From assembly GCA_017442855.1 (NCBI GenBank), contig JAFSPM010000045.1, positions 186,001 through 250,000 on the forward strand: 64,000 nucleotides of DNA, written 5' to 3'. Of this stretch, positions 43,539 to 52,231 are shown piece by piece. This stretch comes from Bacteroidaceae bacterium (GTDB taxonomy: Bacteria; Bacteroidota; Bacteroidia; Bacteroidales; Bacteroidaceae). The first letter of the stretch is position 1; each line of letters opens with the position of its first letter. The position numbers were made by a program, and so were the translations under genes. Under the pieces are notes generated by a model, which had not been told where the DNA came from, did not search any database, and was given only the letters and a program-made list of their open reading frames with translations.

Positions 43539-45935
43539 ATGAGTGTACATGTAATTTACTATCAGGATGGGGCGAAGATGATGCGCCCCGTCCTCACCAG
43601 AGAAGAATATTTGGCTCTGCGTGGAAGCAAGAAACAACAGCAGATATTGAAGGCTGTGCATGAGGGTGATGAAAAGCAAAAGCACCGCCTAATACAGATG
43701 AACTACAGCTGTCTGCCAAATGCCGACGGTTCACTGAAGGGCAGTACCCGCATGAGTACTACCGTGGGTATGGATATCGACCATATTCCAGCTGAGGAGA
43801 TGCTTCCCTTGCGTGAACGAATACTGCAAAAGAAGGACGAGTTGGGTTTACTGATGCTGGAGATGAGTGCACGTAAACAGGGCTATCACTTGGTGTTCAT
43901 GCGCAGGGCAGAGCTGTCGCAGGTGGATAACCTGTTGTAGGCAAGCGAACTTTTAGGCGTGAAATTCGATGAGGGGGCAAAGGACATCACAAGGGTATTC
44001 TATACCACTACTGCTGATGAGGAAAATCTCTTGTATCTGTCAGATGAGCTGTTTGAGATAGAGGAAGCAACGGCTGTTGATGGGTTGCAGAATCATAAGT
44101 GCAGTGATAATCATAAAGATAATCCTATGAATATAAAGACCGTTTCCGCAGAATCTACAAACTCTGAGCAGGCTTCACCAGCCTCTCTCACCGCCTTCGA
44201 TCTCTGCGCTCAGCAGGCAGGGTTGAACCCAAGCGAGATGGATGTGTGGGGCGAGCATAACTGGCACACCAACCTGATGGCGGTGCTGTCGGTGGGTGTG
44301 GCCAAACTGATGAGTCGCCAGCAACTGGGTGCAGTGGTGGCTGAAAGGTTGCCCAACTACTCAGCAACGGAGGATTGCCAGAAACTTATCGACTACTTCT
44401 ACGACAAATACGATGCCGACAAGGGCTTTATGAACGCCTCGTTGCGTGAGATCAATGCTAAGGTACAGAAGAAGGAAGATGGTAAAGAGCAGATGGAAGA
44501 GCTGGATTTGGACGATGAACAGGTTGCTACTTTCAACTCCCAACTTTCCATCCGAAAGATGCCGCAAGGCATCAAGGATTCCATCGATGCCGTAGGTCCT
44601 CAGTTGGCGATGCCCGTTGTGATGGCTATCTGTCCTTGTATCGGTGCGTTGGCTACGGGTGTTGTGCTGGATGTTCATGGTCAGAAGAAAGGACTTAATC
44701 TCATTGCTTATATAGCTGGTGACTTTGCCAGCGGCAAGGGACAAATCGATCCTGTGGTGGATGCCTGGATGAGTGAGGTGGTGGCGCTCGACAAGATGTA
44801 CCAGATGCAGGAGGATGAATGGCGTAACAAGAAACGTGCAGCAAAGAATAAGAAAGAGCAACCAGAGGAGCCGAAGCTGCCAGTGCGTTGTCTGACACTG
44901 AACAATACAGTGGCGAACCTGGCTGAGCGTTTGGCCAATACTGAGGGGAAGCATGCTTTCTCGTTCACACCTGAAGCTGATACCGTTGCCCAGAAGTGGA
45001 AATCGACCATGAGTGACTTTTCGGTGATGTTGCGTCAGAGTTATGATGGTACCAGGTATGAGCGTGAGGCTCGAAGTGCCGAAGCCGTGAATGTGCATAT
45101 CGACCGTTTGCTGTGGAATGTTACGATGTGTGGTACTCCTGACGCCCTCTATCGTGTGGTGAACAACTATACCGATGGTTTCCAGAGCCGCTTAGCAGTG
45201 GCTCGAACTCCTGACAATACCTATGCGAAGTTGGAAGACAAGCCCTTCGTGCTGACCGACCGTCAGACAGAACGCATCCAGCAGATAGCCCATCTGTTGC
45301 CGCTGATGCAAGGCGAGGTGGAATTGCCGAAGTTGGAAGCCAAAGGTCGAGAGTGGGTGGAGCGCATTCGCTTGGAAACAATGAAGAACGATGATAAGGT
45401 ACGTGCCCGTCAGCGATTCCGCGTGTGCGTAACAGCACAGCGAATGACCTGTTGCTTGATGCTTTGCAAGGTATGTGAGGGATTGATTCAGAAGCATGGC
45501 TTGAACGGGGCAGAGGCACAGCTGAAACAGTATCCGAACTTGTGGAAGGAGCAACTCTTGAAAGCTCAGACACCTCAGATGCTGGAGGCTTATGATGTGA
45601 TAGCCGACTCGCTGTTGGAGAATGCCTTGCACTTCTTCCGTGATCGTATAGAGAACGCTTTCAGCAGTCGCGACTATGCTGGTTATCTAAGCGGTGACCG
45701 CCTGAAACGTGGAAAGAACGATTCTATCTATGAGCGCTTGGATATGCAGTTTACTTTCGAGCAAGCCACTCAACACAGCATTGCCATCAAGGGTGCAGGT
45801 GTTAATCACAACACCGTTCGGCAGATGCTGAAGAACTGGCGCAAACAGGGACTTGTTGTTATAACCGAAGATGGCAAGTACAGGAAGATATGTGGTCAAA
45901 GTGGTCAAGGTCAAAATGGTCAAAATCGATTTTGA
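43539..45935 (+). pseudogene. VirE-N/DUF3987 primase-helicase, interrupted by an in-frame TAG
   Basis: A single frame encodes a Bacteroidota VirE-like (BT4734-type) primase. It is cut by TAG at 43938-43940, between SQVDNLL and ASELLGVKFDEGAKDITRVF, which should be continuous. The first part (43539-43937, MSVHVIYYQDGAKMMRPVLT) and the following segment make the VirE-N domain. A small helical part follows (about residues 230-300), then the DUF3987 ATPase-like domain containing AGDFASGKGQIDP as a Walker A-like loop. The C-terminus ends SGQGQNGQNRF, encoded by GGTCAA repeats. A GTG at 43959 could restart translation and yield a 658-residue protein. The stop probably replaced a TGG codon. A sequencing error is possible. 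Confidence 0.8.
45893..45922 (+). repeat. 30-nt inverted copy of the origin-like repeat inside the primase 3' end
   Basis: These 30 nt (four TGGTCA/AGGTCA-type units) are the exact reverse complement of 34582-34611. The following AAATCG also matches the left arm of the origin-like block (34487-34497). Confidence 0.85.
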
Positions 45936-45936
45936 T

Positions 45937-46323
45937 ATGGAAATCCAAAACACCCAAGAATGCTTTGTGCAGCTCTGGCTTCGGCTGGAGCGCACAAGGC
46001 AGCTCTTCAAGAGACAGTTTAAATGCTTCTATGTCAGACGTGTATTGCAGGAATGGTTTGGTGCTGAAGCTACCGACGAATTTATCTGGGAGGTATGTGA
46101 CCGTGCCTCTCGTGACAAAGAACCTGTATATGGCTATGATGTACTGGACAAGCCAACGTTATATCCCCGTAAGCACCGTTATTTGTTGCATGCCATTGTG
46201 CAAGTAAAACTCGGTTTGAATTTTCACCAGGTAAGTCTGAGCATGATTGACGATGCCTATAGTATTGCCTTCCCGCAGAGTACTCCGATTAATATTGAGA
46301 AAAAGAAAAGAACTAAAAAATAA
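45937..46323 (+). CDS. Unknown small protein after the primase
   Basis: A 128-residue basic protein (MEIQNTQECFVQLWLRLERT, then CFYVRRVLQEWFGAEATDEFIWEVCDRASRDKEPVYGYDVLDKP). It has no recognised domain. It begins one base after the primase stop and its own stop shares an A with the next start (TAATG), so it is part of a tightly coupled operon. The start at 45937 was chosen over one at 45871 inside the primase gene. Confidence 0.7.
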   Translation: MEIQNTQECFVQLWLRLERTRQLFKRQFKCFYVRRVLQEWFGAEATDEFIWEVCDRASRDKEPVYGYDVLDKPTLYPRKHRYLLHAIVQVKLGLNFHQVSLSMIDDAYSIAFPQSTPINIEKKKRTKK

Positions 46324-46847
46324 TGATTATGATAGATAGAAAACAATTATTATCGCCTCATTTTACATTGAAAGAAATGACCAAGACCAGGTTTATGACG
46401 CCTGACCGTAATGAGCCACCTTTGGAGGCCATATTAAACATGATAGACCTCTGCGATAACTGGTTAGAGCCTTTGCGCGAGCGCTATAACAGGCAGTATG
46501 TGTTGGCTCCCGATGAAGATTACAACACCTCGAAAGATGTTGAACCTTTAGTCATCAACCAGGGTTTCCGTTCCTACCAGGTGATGCTCGCCATGCAGAA
46601 AGCTGGTTATCGGCCCAGTACGTCGAGCAACCACATGAAAGGTTGTGCGGTAGATATAGGCTGTACGGGCAAGCAGCAGGCGCAGCGTTACATGCAGATC
46701 TTGCAAGACATTGCCAACGACCAGCAGCAGGCTTTCGACGAATTGCTGGAAGAGCGTATGATGAAACAAGGCAAACCTGTTTATTGGGTGCATTTTGCCG
46801 CAAGGCCGGAGAACAACAGGTGCCATATAAAGTATATCTTGAAGTAG
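46323..46847 (+). CDS. Peptidase M15-type peptidoglycan hydrolase
   Basis: A 174-residue protein of the D-Ala-D-Ala carboxypeptidase/endolysin type (peptidase M15_3-like). Zinc ligands appear as SNHMKGCAVDIG (His and Asp) and WVHFAA (His), preceded by NQGFRSYQVMLAM. No signal peptide is present, as in phage endolysins. It sits at the end of the primase operon. The comparable position in related loci usually holds an N-acetylmuramoyl-L-alanine amidase. A second ATG at 46329 is an equally plausible start. Confidence 0.85.
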   Translation: MIMIDRKQLLSPHFTLKEMTKTRFMTPDRNEPPLEAILNMIDLCDNWLEPLRERYNRQYVLAPDEDYNTSKDVEPLVINQGFRSYQVMLAMQKAGYRPSTSSNHMKGCAVDIGCTGKQQAQRYMQILQDIANDQQQAFDELLEERMMKQGKPVYWVHFAARPENNRCHIKYILK

Positions 46848-46936
46848 GATAGGGTGGTTTCAAAAACAACCACTATCTTATGAAAAGATAGTGAAACTTT
46901 ATCTCATATTTAGACAATTTGATTGTTTTTTTTTCT

Positions 46937-46944
46937 TATTTTTG
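46937..46944 (+). promoter_or_regulatory. -7 element of peptide cassette 2
   Basis: TATTTTTG, 24 nt before the peptide start at 46969, supports the shorter start over 46891. Confidence 0.6.
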
Positions 46945-46968
46945 CAAAAGAACTTATACTTTAAAGTT

Positions 46969-47259
46969 ATGGAAGAACAGAAGAACAACAAACGAGTGTT
47001 GAGCATAGAGCTCGACGACGCAGTGAAGAAGGTTTCTATCACTGGCATGAGTGATGATGAGAAAGTGGTAATGAAGCAGGAGCTCGATGAAGAGGATCTC
47101 AAACAAGCAACGGGGGGCACATCCCATTCCCGTGGGAAGATCTTAGGGTCAACTGGAGGAATACCTACTGACTGTTGTGGTATAAGTGATTTTGATAGAT
47201 CGAAGCTGGCTACTGGTCGCACTACAGATGGAATATGGTATGAAGAATCGGTAGATTAA
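46969..47259 (+). CDS. Double-glycine leader peptide, family A, copy 2
   Basis: A 96-residue precursor whose leader (EEQKNNKRVLSIELDDAVKK, then VSITGMSDDEKVVMKQELDEEDLKQATGG) closely matches copy 1 at 32590. The core (TSHSRGKILGSTGGIPTDCC, then GISDFDRSKLATGRTTDGIWYEESVD) is quite different and longer. It contains a CC pair and a second GG. It has its own -7 element, so unlike copy 1 it does not depend on a fic gene. Likely an exported, possibly modified, peptide. No processing enzyme lies nearby. Confidence 0.78.
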   Translation: MEEQKNNKRVLSIELDDAVKKVSITGMSDDEKVVMKQELDEEDLKQATGGTSHSRGKILGSTGGIPTDCCGISDFDRSKLATGRTTDGIWYEESVD

Positions 47260-47289
47260 GCTATAAAGGTTTCAAAAACTATTTAGATT

Positions 47290-47550
47290 ATGGCAACGCA
47301 TACAAAAGAACAGATTGAGCAGAAAAGGCAACAGCTCTCAGGGAAGATGAATGAGGCTAAGGCTCTCAGAGACGAACTCATGGAGGCTGGCGCATTTCCT
47401 TTAGACGATGATGAATTGGACTGTGTAGTAGGAGGTGATCGGCAAGTTGATCAAAGAACGCTATATGTGCATGAACAGGCTGGTAACAATATGTTGATGT
47501 CTGACTGGTGGGGATTGATTCCTGATCTTGCCGGGAAGAATGGCAAATAA
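47290..47550 (+). CDS. Double-glycine leader peptide, family B, copy 2
   Basis: An 86-residue precursor with a leader (MATHTKEQIEQKRQQLSGKM) ending LDDDELDCVVGG, homologous to the peptide at 32832. The core starts DRQVDQRTLYVHEQAGNNML and is unrelated to that of copy 1. The LDxVxGG end is the processing signal. It follows family A copy 2 by 30 nt and precedes a strong terminator. Confidence 0.78.
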   Translation: MATHTKEQIEQKRQQLSGKMNEAKALRDELMEAGAFPLDDDELDCVVGGDRQVDQRTLYVHEQAGNNMLMSDWWGLIPDLAGKNGK

Positions 47551-47664
47551 TCCCAAGCTGAAACCGACGAACAGTTGTTCAATTACTGTCAAAATGTCGA
47601 GTAGATGTTTAAATTCATTGGGCCCCTAAATCATACAAAGCAAACTTGGGATGAGAGAAAATAA

Positions 47665-47696
47665 AAAGGCTGCTCGATTGAGCAGCCTTTGTTGTT
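47665..47696 (+). terminator. Terminator after peptide cassette 2
   Basis: AAAGGCTGCTC pairs with GAGCAGCCTTT around GATT, with T-rich sequence on both sides. It can also serve the convergent S9 peptidase gene. Confidence 0.8.
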
Positions 47697-47752
47697 TATT
47701 TTAACCATTTGTCTAACCCATTTTGAAATAATAATCGATTATTTTTAATCTC

Positions 47753-49861
47753 TTATTTCAGCCACTTGTCTAACCATTCGAAGAAGGTGCGTTGCCACAG
47801 AATGCCATTCTGGGGTTTCAGTACCCAGTGGTTCTCGTCAGGATAGATGAGGAGTTCTGCAGGTACGCCTCGCATGATGGCTGCATCGAAGGCAGACATA
47901 GCTTGGTTGGCCAGGATGCGATAGTCGCGCTCGCCATGGATGCAGAGGATAGGGGTGTCCCACTTGTCGATGAAGAGGTGGGGCGAGCTGGCGTAGGTCT
48001 TCTGTGCCACTTTGTTCTGCTTGTCCCAGTAAGGGCCACCGAGATCCCAGTTGACGAACCATTTCTCTTCGGTCTCGAGATACTGCATATCGATATTGAA
48101 GATGCCATCGTGGGCAATGAAAGCCTTGAAGCGCTTATCGTGATTGCCTGCCAGCCAATAAACGGAGAAGCCGCCGAATGAAGCACCTACACAACCTAAG
48201 CGGTCGGCGTCAACGTATGGCTCCTTGGCTACTGCATCGATGGCGGTGAGGTAGTCTTTCATGCACTGACCCATATAGTCGCCGCTGATTTCCTCGTTCC
48301 ACTCGTTGCCAAATCCGGGCAAACCACGACGGTTGGGAGCTACGATGATATAGTCGTTGGCAGCCATCATCTGGAAGTTCCAGCGATAGCTCCAGAACTG
48401 ACTCACAGGACTCTGTGGACCGCCTTCGCAGAACAGCAAGGTAGGATATTTCTTGTTGGGGTCGAACTGTGGAGGATAGATGACCCATACTAACATGTCC
48501 TTGTTGTCGGTGGTCTTGACCCAACGGCCCTCGACCTTGCCCATCTCTACCTGGTCGTAGATGGCCTGGTTCTCGAAAGTCATCTGCTTCACCTCTGCAA
48601 ATGCCTCACCAGGGCGTGCCTTATCGAGCTGATAAATTTCGTCGCCCATCATCATGCTGTGACGCTTGGTCAGCAGTTTGTCACCACAAAGCGCCAGCGT
48701 ACCAAAGTCGTAGTCGCCATCGGTCAACTTGGTCAGCTTGTCGCCATTGGCAATGTCTATATTATATATGTGCGTCTGTCCGTGCCAAACGCCAGTGAAG
48801 AAGAAACCTTGTGAGTTGGCATCCCATATAAACTCATCGACATTGCTTTCGAAAGCCTTGCTGACAAAGCGTTTCTCGCCTGTTTGCAGGTTCATGATGA
48901 ACAGACGGTTCTGGTCGCTTTCATACCCATCTCGCTCCATGCTCTGCCAAGCGATGTACTGGCCATCGGGCGAGTATTGTGGGTTGGTGTCGTAACCCAT
49001 GATTTCAGGACAGATATTCTTGGTCTGCTTGGTGGCAAGATCGTAGATATAGATATCGGAGTTGGTAGAGATAGCATATTCCAAGCCCGTCTTCTTGCGA
49101 CAAGTATAAGCTATCTGTTTGCCATCAGGACTCCAAGCTAACTGCTCCATGCCTCCGAAGGGCTTCATAGGACTCTCGTATGGCTCACCTTCAAGGATAT
49201 CAGTAATGTTCTCCAAACCGTTGTTGAAGTCGGCCACAAAGGGGTGGGGAGCGGTGGTCACCCATTCGTCCCAGTGCTTGTACATGAGGTCGGTGATGAT
49301 GCGACCAGTTGCCTTGGGCAGGTCTGGGTATTTATCTGCTGTGCTGGCCACAGTCTTTACTTGGCTCACGAACAGTACCTTGCTTTCGTCAGGCGAGAAG
49401 GCAAAGCCCTCGATATCGCCATCGTAGTTGGTGAGCTGCTTACGGCCAGAACCATCGGCATTCATCTCCCAGATTTGACTGCTGCCACTCTCGCTGCTGA
49501 GGAAGCGTAGCTTACCGTTTTTGGTCCACACCACATTGCTCTCGCCCTTGGGGGTGTGGGTGATCTGCTGGTTGTCACTGCCGTCGGTATTCATGACGAA
49601 CACTTCGGTATTGCTCTTGTTCTGTGGCACGCTGTAGTAGCTCACGGTATAAGCCACTTTCGCTCCATCTGGAGAGACAGCCATTCCGCCAATGCGTCCC
49701 ATCGCCCACAGGGCTTCTGGGGTCATACGCTTATTGCTGATATTCAGCTCGGTGGTGCGACCAATAAGTTCGTCGTTGGTCTCACCAGCTGGTTGTGTGC
49801 CACCATTGCAGGCGGCCAATGTCAATGCTGCTGACATAATCAATAGATTGGTTTTCTTCAT
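47753..49861 (-). CDS. S9-family peptidase (prolyl oligopeptidase-like lipoprotein)
   Basis: A 702-residue exported peptidase with a lipoprotein signal (MKKTNLLIMSAALTLAAC). An N-terminal beta-propeller of repeated WSPDGKQIAYT-type blades (about 40-420) is followed by an alpha/beta hydrolase domain. The catalytic Ser is in GCVGASFGGFS (about residue 560), the Asp in CIHGERDYRI and the His in YPDENHWVL. It resembles dipeptidyl/acylaminoacyl peptidases that supply di- and tripeptides to asaccharolytic and proteolytic Bacteroidales. The start at 49859-49861 was chosen over an upstream ATG because it gives the clean signal peptide. Confidence 0.92.
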   Translation of the reverse strand: MKKTNLLIMSAALTLAACNGGTQPAGETNDELIGRTTELNISNKRMTPEALWAMGRIGGMAVSPDGAKVAYTVSYYSVPQNKSNTEVFVMNTDGSDNQQITHTPKGESNVVWTKNGKLRFLSSESGSSQIWEMNADGSGRKQLTNYDGDIEGFAFSPDESKVLFVSQVKTVASTADKYPDLPKATGRIITDLMYKHWDEWVTTAPHPFVADFNNGLENITDILEGEPYESPMKPFGGMEQLAWSPDGKQIAYTCRKKTGLEYAISTNSDIYIYDLATKQTKNICPEIMGYDTNPQYSPDGQYIAWQSMERDGYESDQNRLFIMNLQTGEKRFVSKAFESNVDEFIWDANSQGFFFTGVWHGQTHIYNIDIANGDKLTKLTDGDYDFGTLALCGDKLLTKRHSMMMGDEIYQLDKARPGEAFAEVKQMTFENQAIYDQVEMGKVEGRWVKTTDNKDMLVWVIYPPQFDPNKKYPTLLFCEGGPQSPVSQFWSYRWNFQMMAANDYIIVAPNRRGLPGFGNEWNEEISGDYMGQCMKDYLTAIDAVAKEPYVDADRLGCVGASFGGFSVYWLAGNHDKRFKAFIAHDGIFNIDMQYLETEEKWFVNWDLGGPYWDKQNKVAQKTYASSPHLFIDKWDTPILCIHGERDYRILANQAMSAFDAAIMRGVPAELLIYPDENHWVLKPQNGILWQRTFFEWLDKWLK

Positions 49862-49922
49862 TGCTAAATGATTTATCATAATTTTATGGTGCGAAGATAA
49901 TGAAAATATCGCTATTATTGTT

Positions 49923-49930
49923 TACATTTG
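49923..49930 (+). promoter_or_regulatory. -7 element of the GH51 gene
   Basis: TACATTTG, 30 nt before the ATG, in the divergent space shared with the S9 peptidase gene. On the other strand TATCTTCG (49892-49899) may serve the peptidase. Confidence 0.55.
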
Positions 49931-49959
49931 TTCATTGAATTAATAAAAACAGACGTTTT

Positions 49960-51936
49960 ATGAGAAAACTTTTGACGATAACAACGGCTTGTGCGATGAT
50001 GGCTGCGATGACCATACAGGCACAGACGCACGAGATGACCGTGCAGATGAAGAAGGTGGGGGCTCCCATACAGAATACGATGTACGGCTTGTTTTTCGAG
50101 GATATCAACTTTGCTGCCGATGGTGGCTTGTATGCCGAACTGGTACTGAACCGCTCGTTTGAGTTTCCGCAACAGCTGTATGGATGGAAGACGGTGGGCA
50201 ATGTGCAGGTACGCAATGACGGTCCGTTTGAGCGCAACCCTCACTATGTGCGAATGGCTTATACGGGTCACAAGGACAAGTTTACGGTGATGGAGAACAG
50301 CGGTACCTTCGGTATGGGACTGAAAGAGGGAGAGAACTACCGCTTCTCGGTGTGGGCCCGACTGGTAGAGGGTAACGACCCTGTGAAGATCAGGGTGGAG
50401 CTGTGCGACCCCTATACCAACGCTGAACGACAGGCGTTTGCAACCGAGCGGGTGACGATTGACTCGAAGGAATGGAAGAAATATGAGGTGGTGATAAAAT
50501 CGACCAAAACCATACAGAAGGCTTCGATGAGGGTGTTCCTCGAGGGGCGTCAGGCGGTGGATCTGGAGCATGTGTCGCTCTTCCCAACAGATACCTGGAA
50601 GGGTCGTGAGAATGGTTTGCGCAAGGATTTGGCGCAGGCGTTGGCCGACTTGAAACCTGGTATTTTCCGTTTCCCTGGTGGATGTATCGTAGAGGGTACT
50701 GACTTGCCTACCCGCTATAACTGGAAGAATACGGTGGGACCTGTGGAGAACCGTCCGCTGAACGAGAACCGTTGGCAATATACTTTCCCTTATCGTTACT
50801 TGCCTGACTATTATCAGAGCTACGGATTGGGGTTCTTTGAGTTCTTCCAACTGTGTGAGGACATTGGTGCCGATGCGTTGCCTGTGCTGAGTTGCGGATT
50901 GGCGTGCCAATTCCAGAACGATGATCCGAGTGCACATCAGCCAGTGGACGAGCTGGATGAGTATGTGCAGGATGCCCTCGACCTGATTGAGTTTGCTAAC
51001 GGTAGCACGGATACGAAATGGGGTAAGCTGCGTGCTAAAATGGGGCATGCGGCACCATTCAATTTGAAGTATATCGCTATTGGCAACGAGCAATGGGGTG
51101 AGATATATCCTCAGCATCTGGAGCCTTTTGTGAAGGCTATTCGCAAGGCATATCCTGAGATAAAGATTGTGGGTAGTGCAGGTCCTAACTCTGAGGGCGA
51201 ACAGTTTGATTATCTGTGGCCTGAGATGAAACGATTGGGTGCCGACTTGGTGGATGAGCATTTCTATCGTCCTGCTGATTGGTTCTTGTCGCAGGGCGCT
51301 CGCTATGACAACTACGACCGTAAAGGTCCGAAGGTGTTTGCTGGGGAGTATGCTTGTCATATTGCTGGCAAAAAGTACAATCATTTTTATCCGGCTTTGC
51401 TGGAGGCTGCTTTCATGACGGGCTTAGAACGTAATGCTGATATTGTGCACATGGCTACTTATGCTCCGTTGTTTGCCCATGTGGAGGGTTGGCAGTGGCG
51501 ACCTGACCTTATTTGGTTCGACAACTTGAGTGTGGTGCGTACGGCTTCGTATTATGTGCAGCAGTTATATAGTACGTACAAGGGTACAAATGTGTTGTCG
51601 CTGACGATGAATGGTCAACCTGTGACTGGCGCTGCTGGGCAGGATGGCTTGTTTGCATCTTCTGTCATTAATTCTAAGACGAATGAGGTGTATGTGAAGG
51701 TGGCGAATACTTCGTCGCAATCGCAGTATGTGAGTGTGAAGTTGGAGGGCTTGAAGAAGGGGCAGCAGTTCTCTTCGGCTAAGGCTGTCGTGTTGATGAG
51801 TGAGGATTTGGAGGCTGAGAATAGCATTGATCATCCGAATCGTATTCAGCCGTTTGAGATTCCGCTGCAGATCGTTGGCAATGTGGTGGGTGGTTCATTG
51901 CCGGCAAATGCTTTTGCAGTTGTTGTAATAAAATAA
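49960..51936 (+). CDS. Alpha-L-arabinofuranosidase, GH51
   Basis: An exported 658-residue enzyme (signal MRKLLTITTACAMMAAMTIQ) that removes arabinofuranosyl side chains from arabinoxylan or arabinan. GLFFEDINFAADGGLYAELVLNRSFE is a GH51 hallmark. A carbohydrate-binding-like insert occupies about 75-210. The TIM barrel has the acid/base Glu in IAIGNEQWGE (about 376) and the nucleophile Glu in LVDEHFYRP (about 432). A C-terminal beta-sandwich follows. Next to a GH3 beta-xylosidase-like gene and in the same window as xylA/xylB, it suggests arabinoxylan use. Confidence 0.93.
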   Translation: MRKLLTITTACAMMAAMTIQAQTHEMTVQMKKVGAPIQNTMYGLFFEDINFAADGGLYAELVLNRSFEFPQQLYGWKTVGNVQVRNDGPFERNPHYVRMAYTGHKDKFTVMENSGTFGMGLKEGENYRFSVWARLVEGNDPVKIRVELCDPYTNAERQAFATERVTIDSKEWKKYEVVIKSTKTIQKASMRVFLEGRQAVDLEHVSLFPTDTWKGRENGLRKDLAQALADLKPGIFRFPGGCIVEGTDLPTRYNWKNTVGPVENRPLNENRWQYTFPYRYLPDYYQSYGLGFFEFFQLCEDIGADALPVLSCGLACQFQNDDPSAHQPVDELDEYVQDALDLIEFANGSTDTKWGKLRAKMGHAAPFNLKYIAIGNEQWGEIYPQHLEPFVKAIRKAYPEIKIVGSAGPNSEGEQFDYLWPEMKRLGADLVDEHFYRPADWFLSQGARYDNYDRKGPKVFAGEYACHIAGKKYNHFYPALLEAAFMTGLERNADIVHMATYAPLFAHVEGWQWRPDLIWFDNLSVVRTASYYVQQLYSTYKGTNVLSLTMNGQPVTGAAGQDGLFASSVINSKTNEVYVKVANTSSQSQYVSVKLEGLKKGQQFSSAKAVVLMSEDLEAENSIDHPNRIQPFEIPLQIVGNVVGGSLPANAFAVVVIK

Positions 51937-51957
51937 TCTGACATTTTTGAAAGTAAT

Positions 51958-51990
51958 AACGGCTGTGAATTTTGCAGCCGTTTCTTTTTT
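51958..51990 (+). terminator. Intrinsic terminator of the GH51 gene
   Basis: AACGGCTG pairs with CAGCCGTT around a 9-nt loop, followed by TCTTTTTT. Confidence 0.85.
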
Positions 51991-51997
51991 ACTATTA

Positions 51998-52154
51998 TGA
52001 TGGATAAAACTGACTGAGTTTCTTCCACTAAAAATCGCTCACGTTTTCCTAAAACGCAAAAAAAACATAGTGCTCTGCCCTGTTTGCGTTTTTATACGGA
52101 AAACTTTCCCGATTTTCTTTACGCTGCAGAAACGTATGTCAGTTTTATCCATCA
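51998..52154. mobile_element. Long imperfect palindrome, MITE-like
   Basis: TGATGGATAAAACTGAC (51998-52014) is exactly complementary to 52138-52154. Inside, AAAAATCG/CGATTTT (52030, 52110), GTTTTCC/GGAAAAC (52043, 52098) and AAAACGCAAA/TTTGCGTTTT (52051, 52083) continue the pairing. The 157-nt unit has no coding capacity. It may be a miniature inverted-repeat element or a structured RNA. No target-site duplication is visible. Confidence 0.6.
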
Positions 52155-52231
52155 AATCGTTTTTTAACATCCTTTTTTTACTAAAGTAGTAAAACTGTTT
52201 TAAAGACCCTTTTAAAAACAATATTGTTTTA
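52155..52231. other. AT-rich palindromic spacer after the GNAT gene
   Basis: TTTTACT/AGTAAAA arms near 52178-52195 and a perfect AAAACAATATTGTTTT palindrome near 52215-52230 lie past the 3' end of the GNAT gene. They may end its transcription on the minus strand. Confidence 0.45.

Noticed and set aside
45871..45936. Longer start for the gene after the primase
   Set aside because: It would translate the GGTCAA repeats in a second frame and overlap the primase. The ATG at 45937 fits the tight operon spacing.
46891..46968. Longer start for family A peptide copy 2
   Set aside because: It lies upstream of the -7 element and adds a hydrophobic stretch not present in copy 1.
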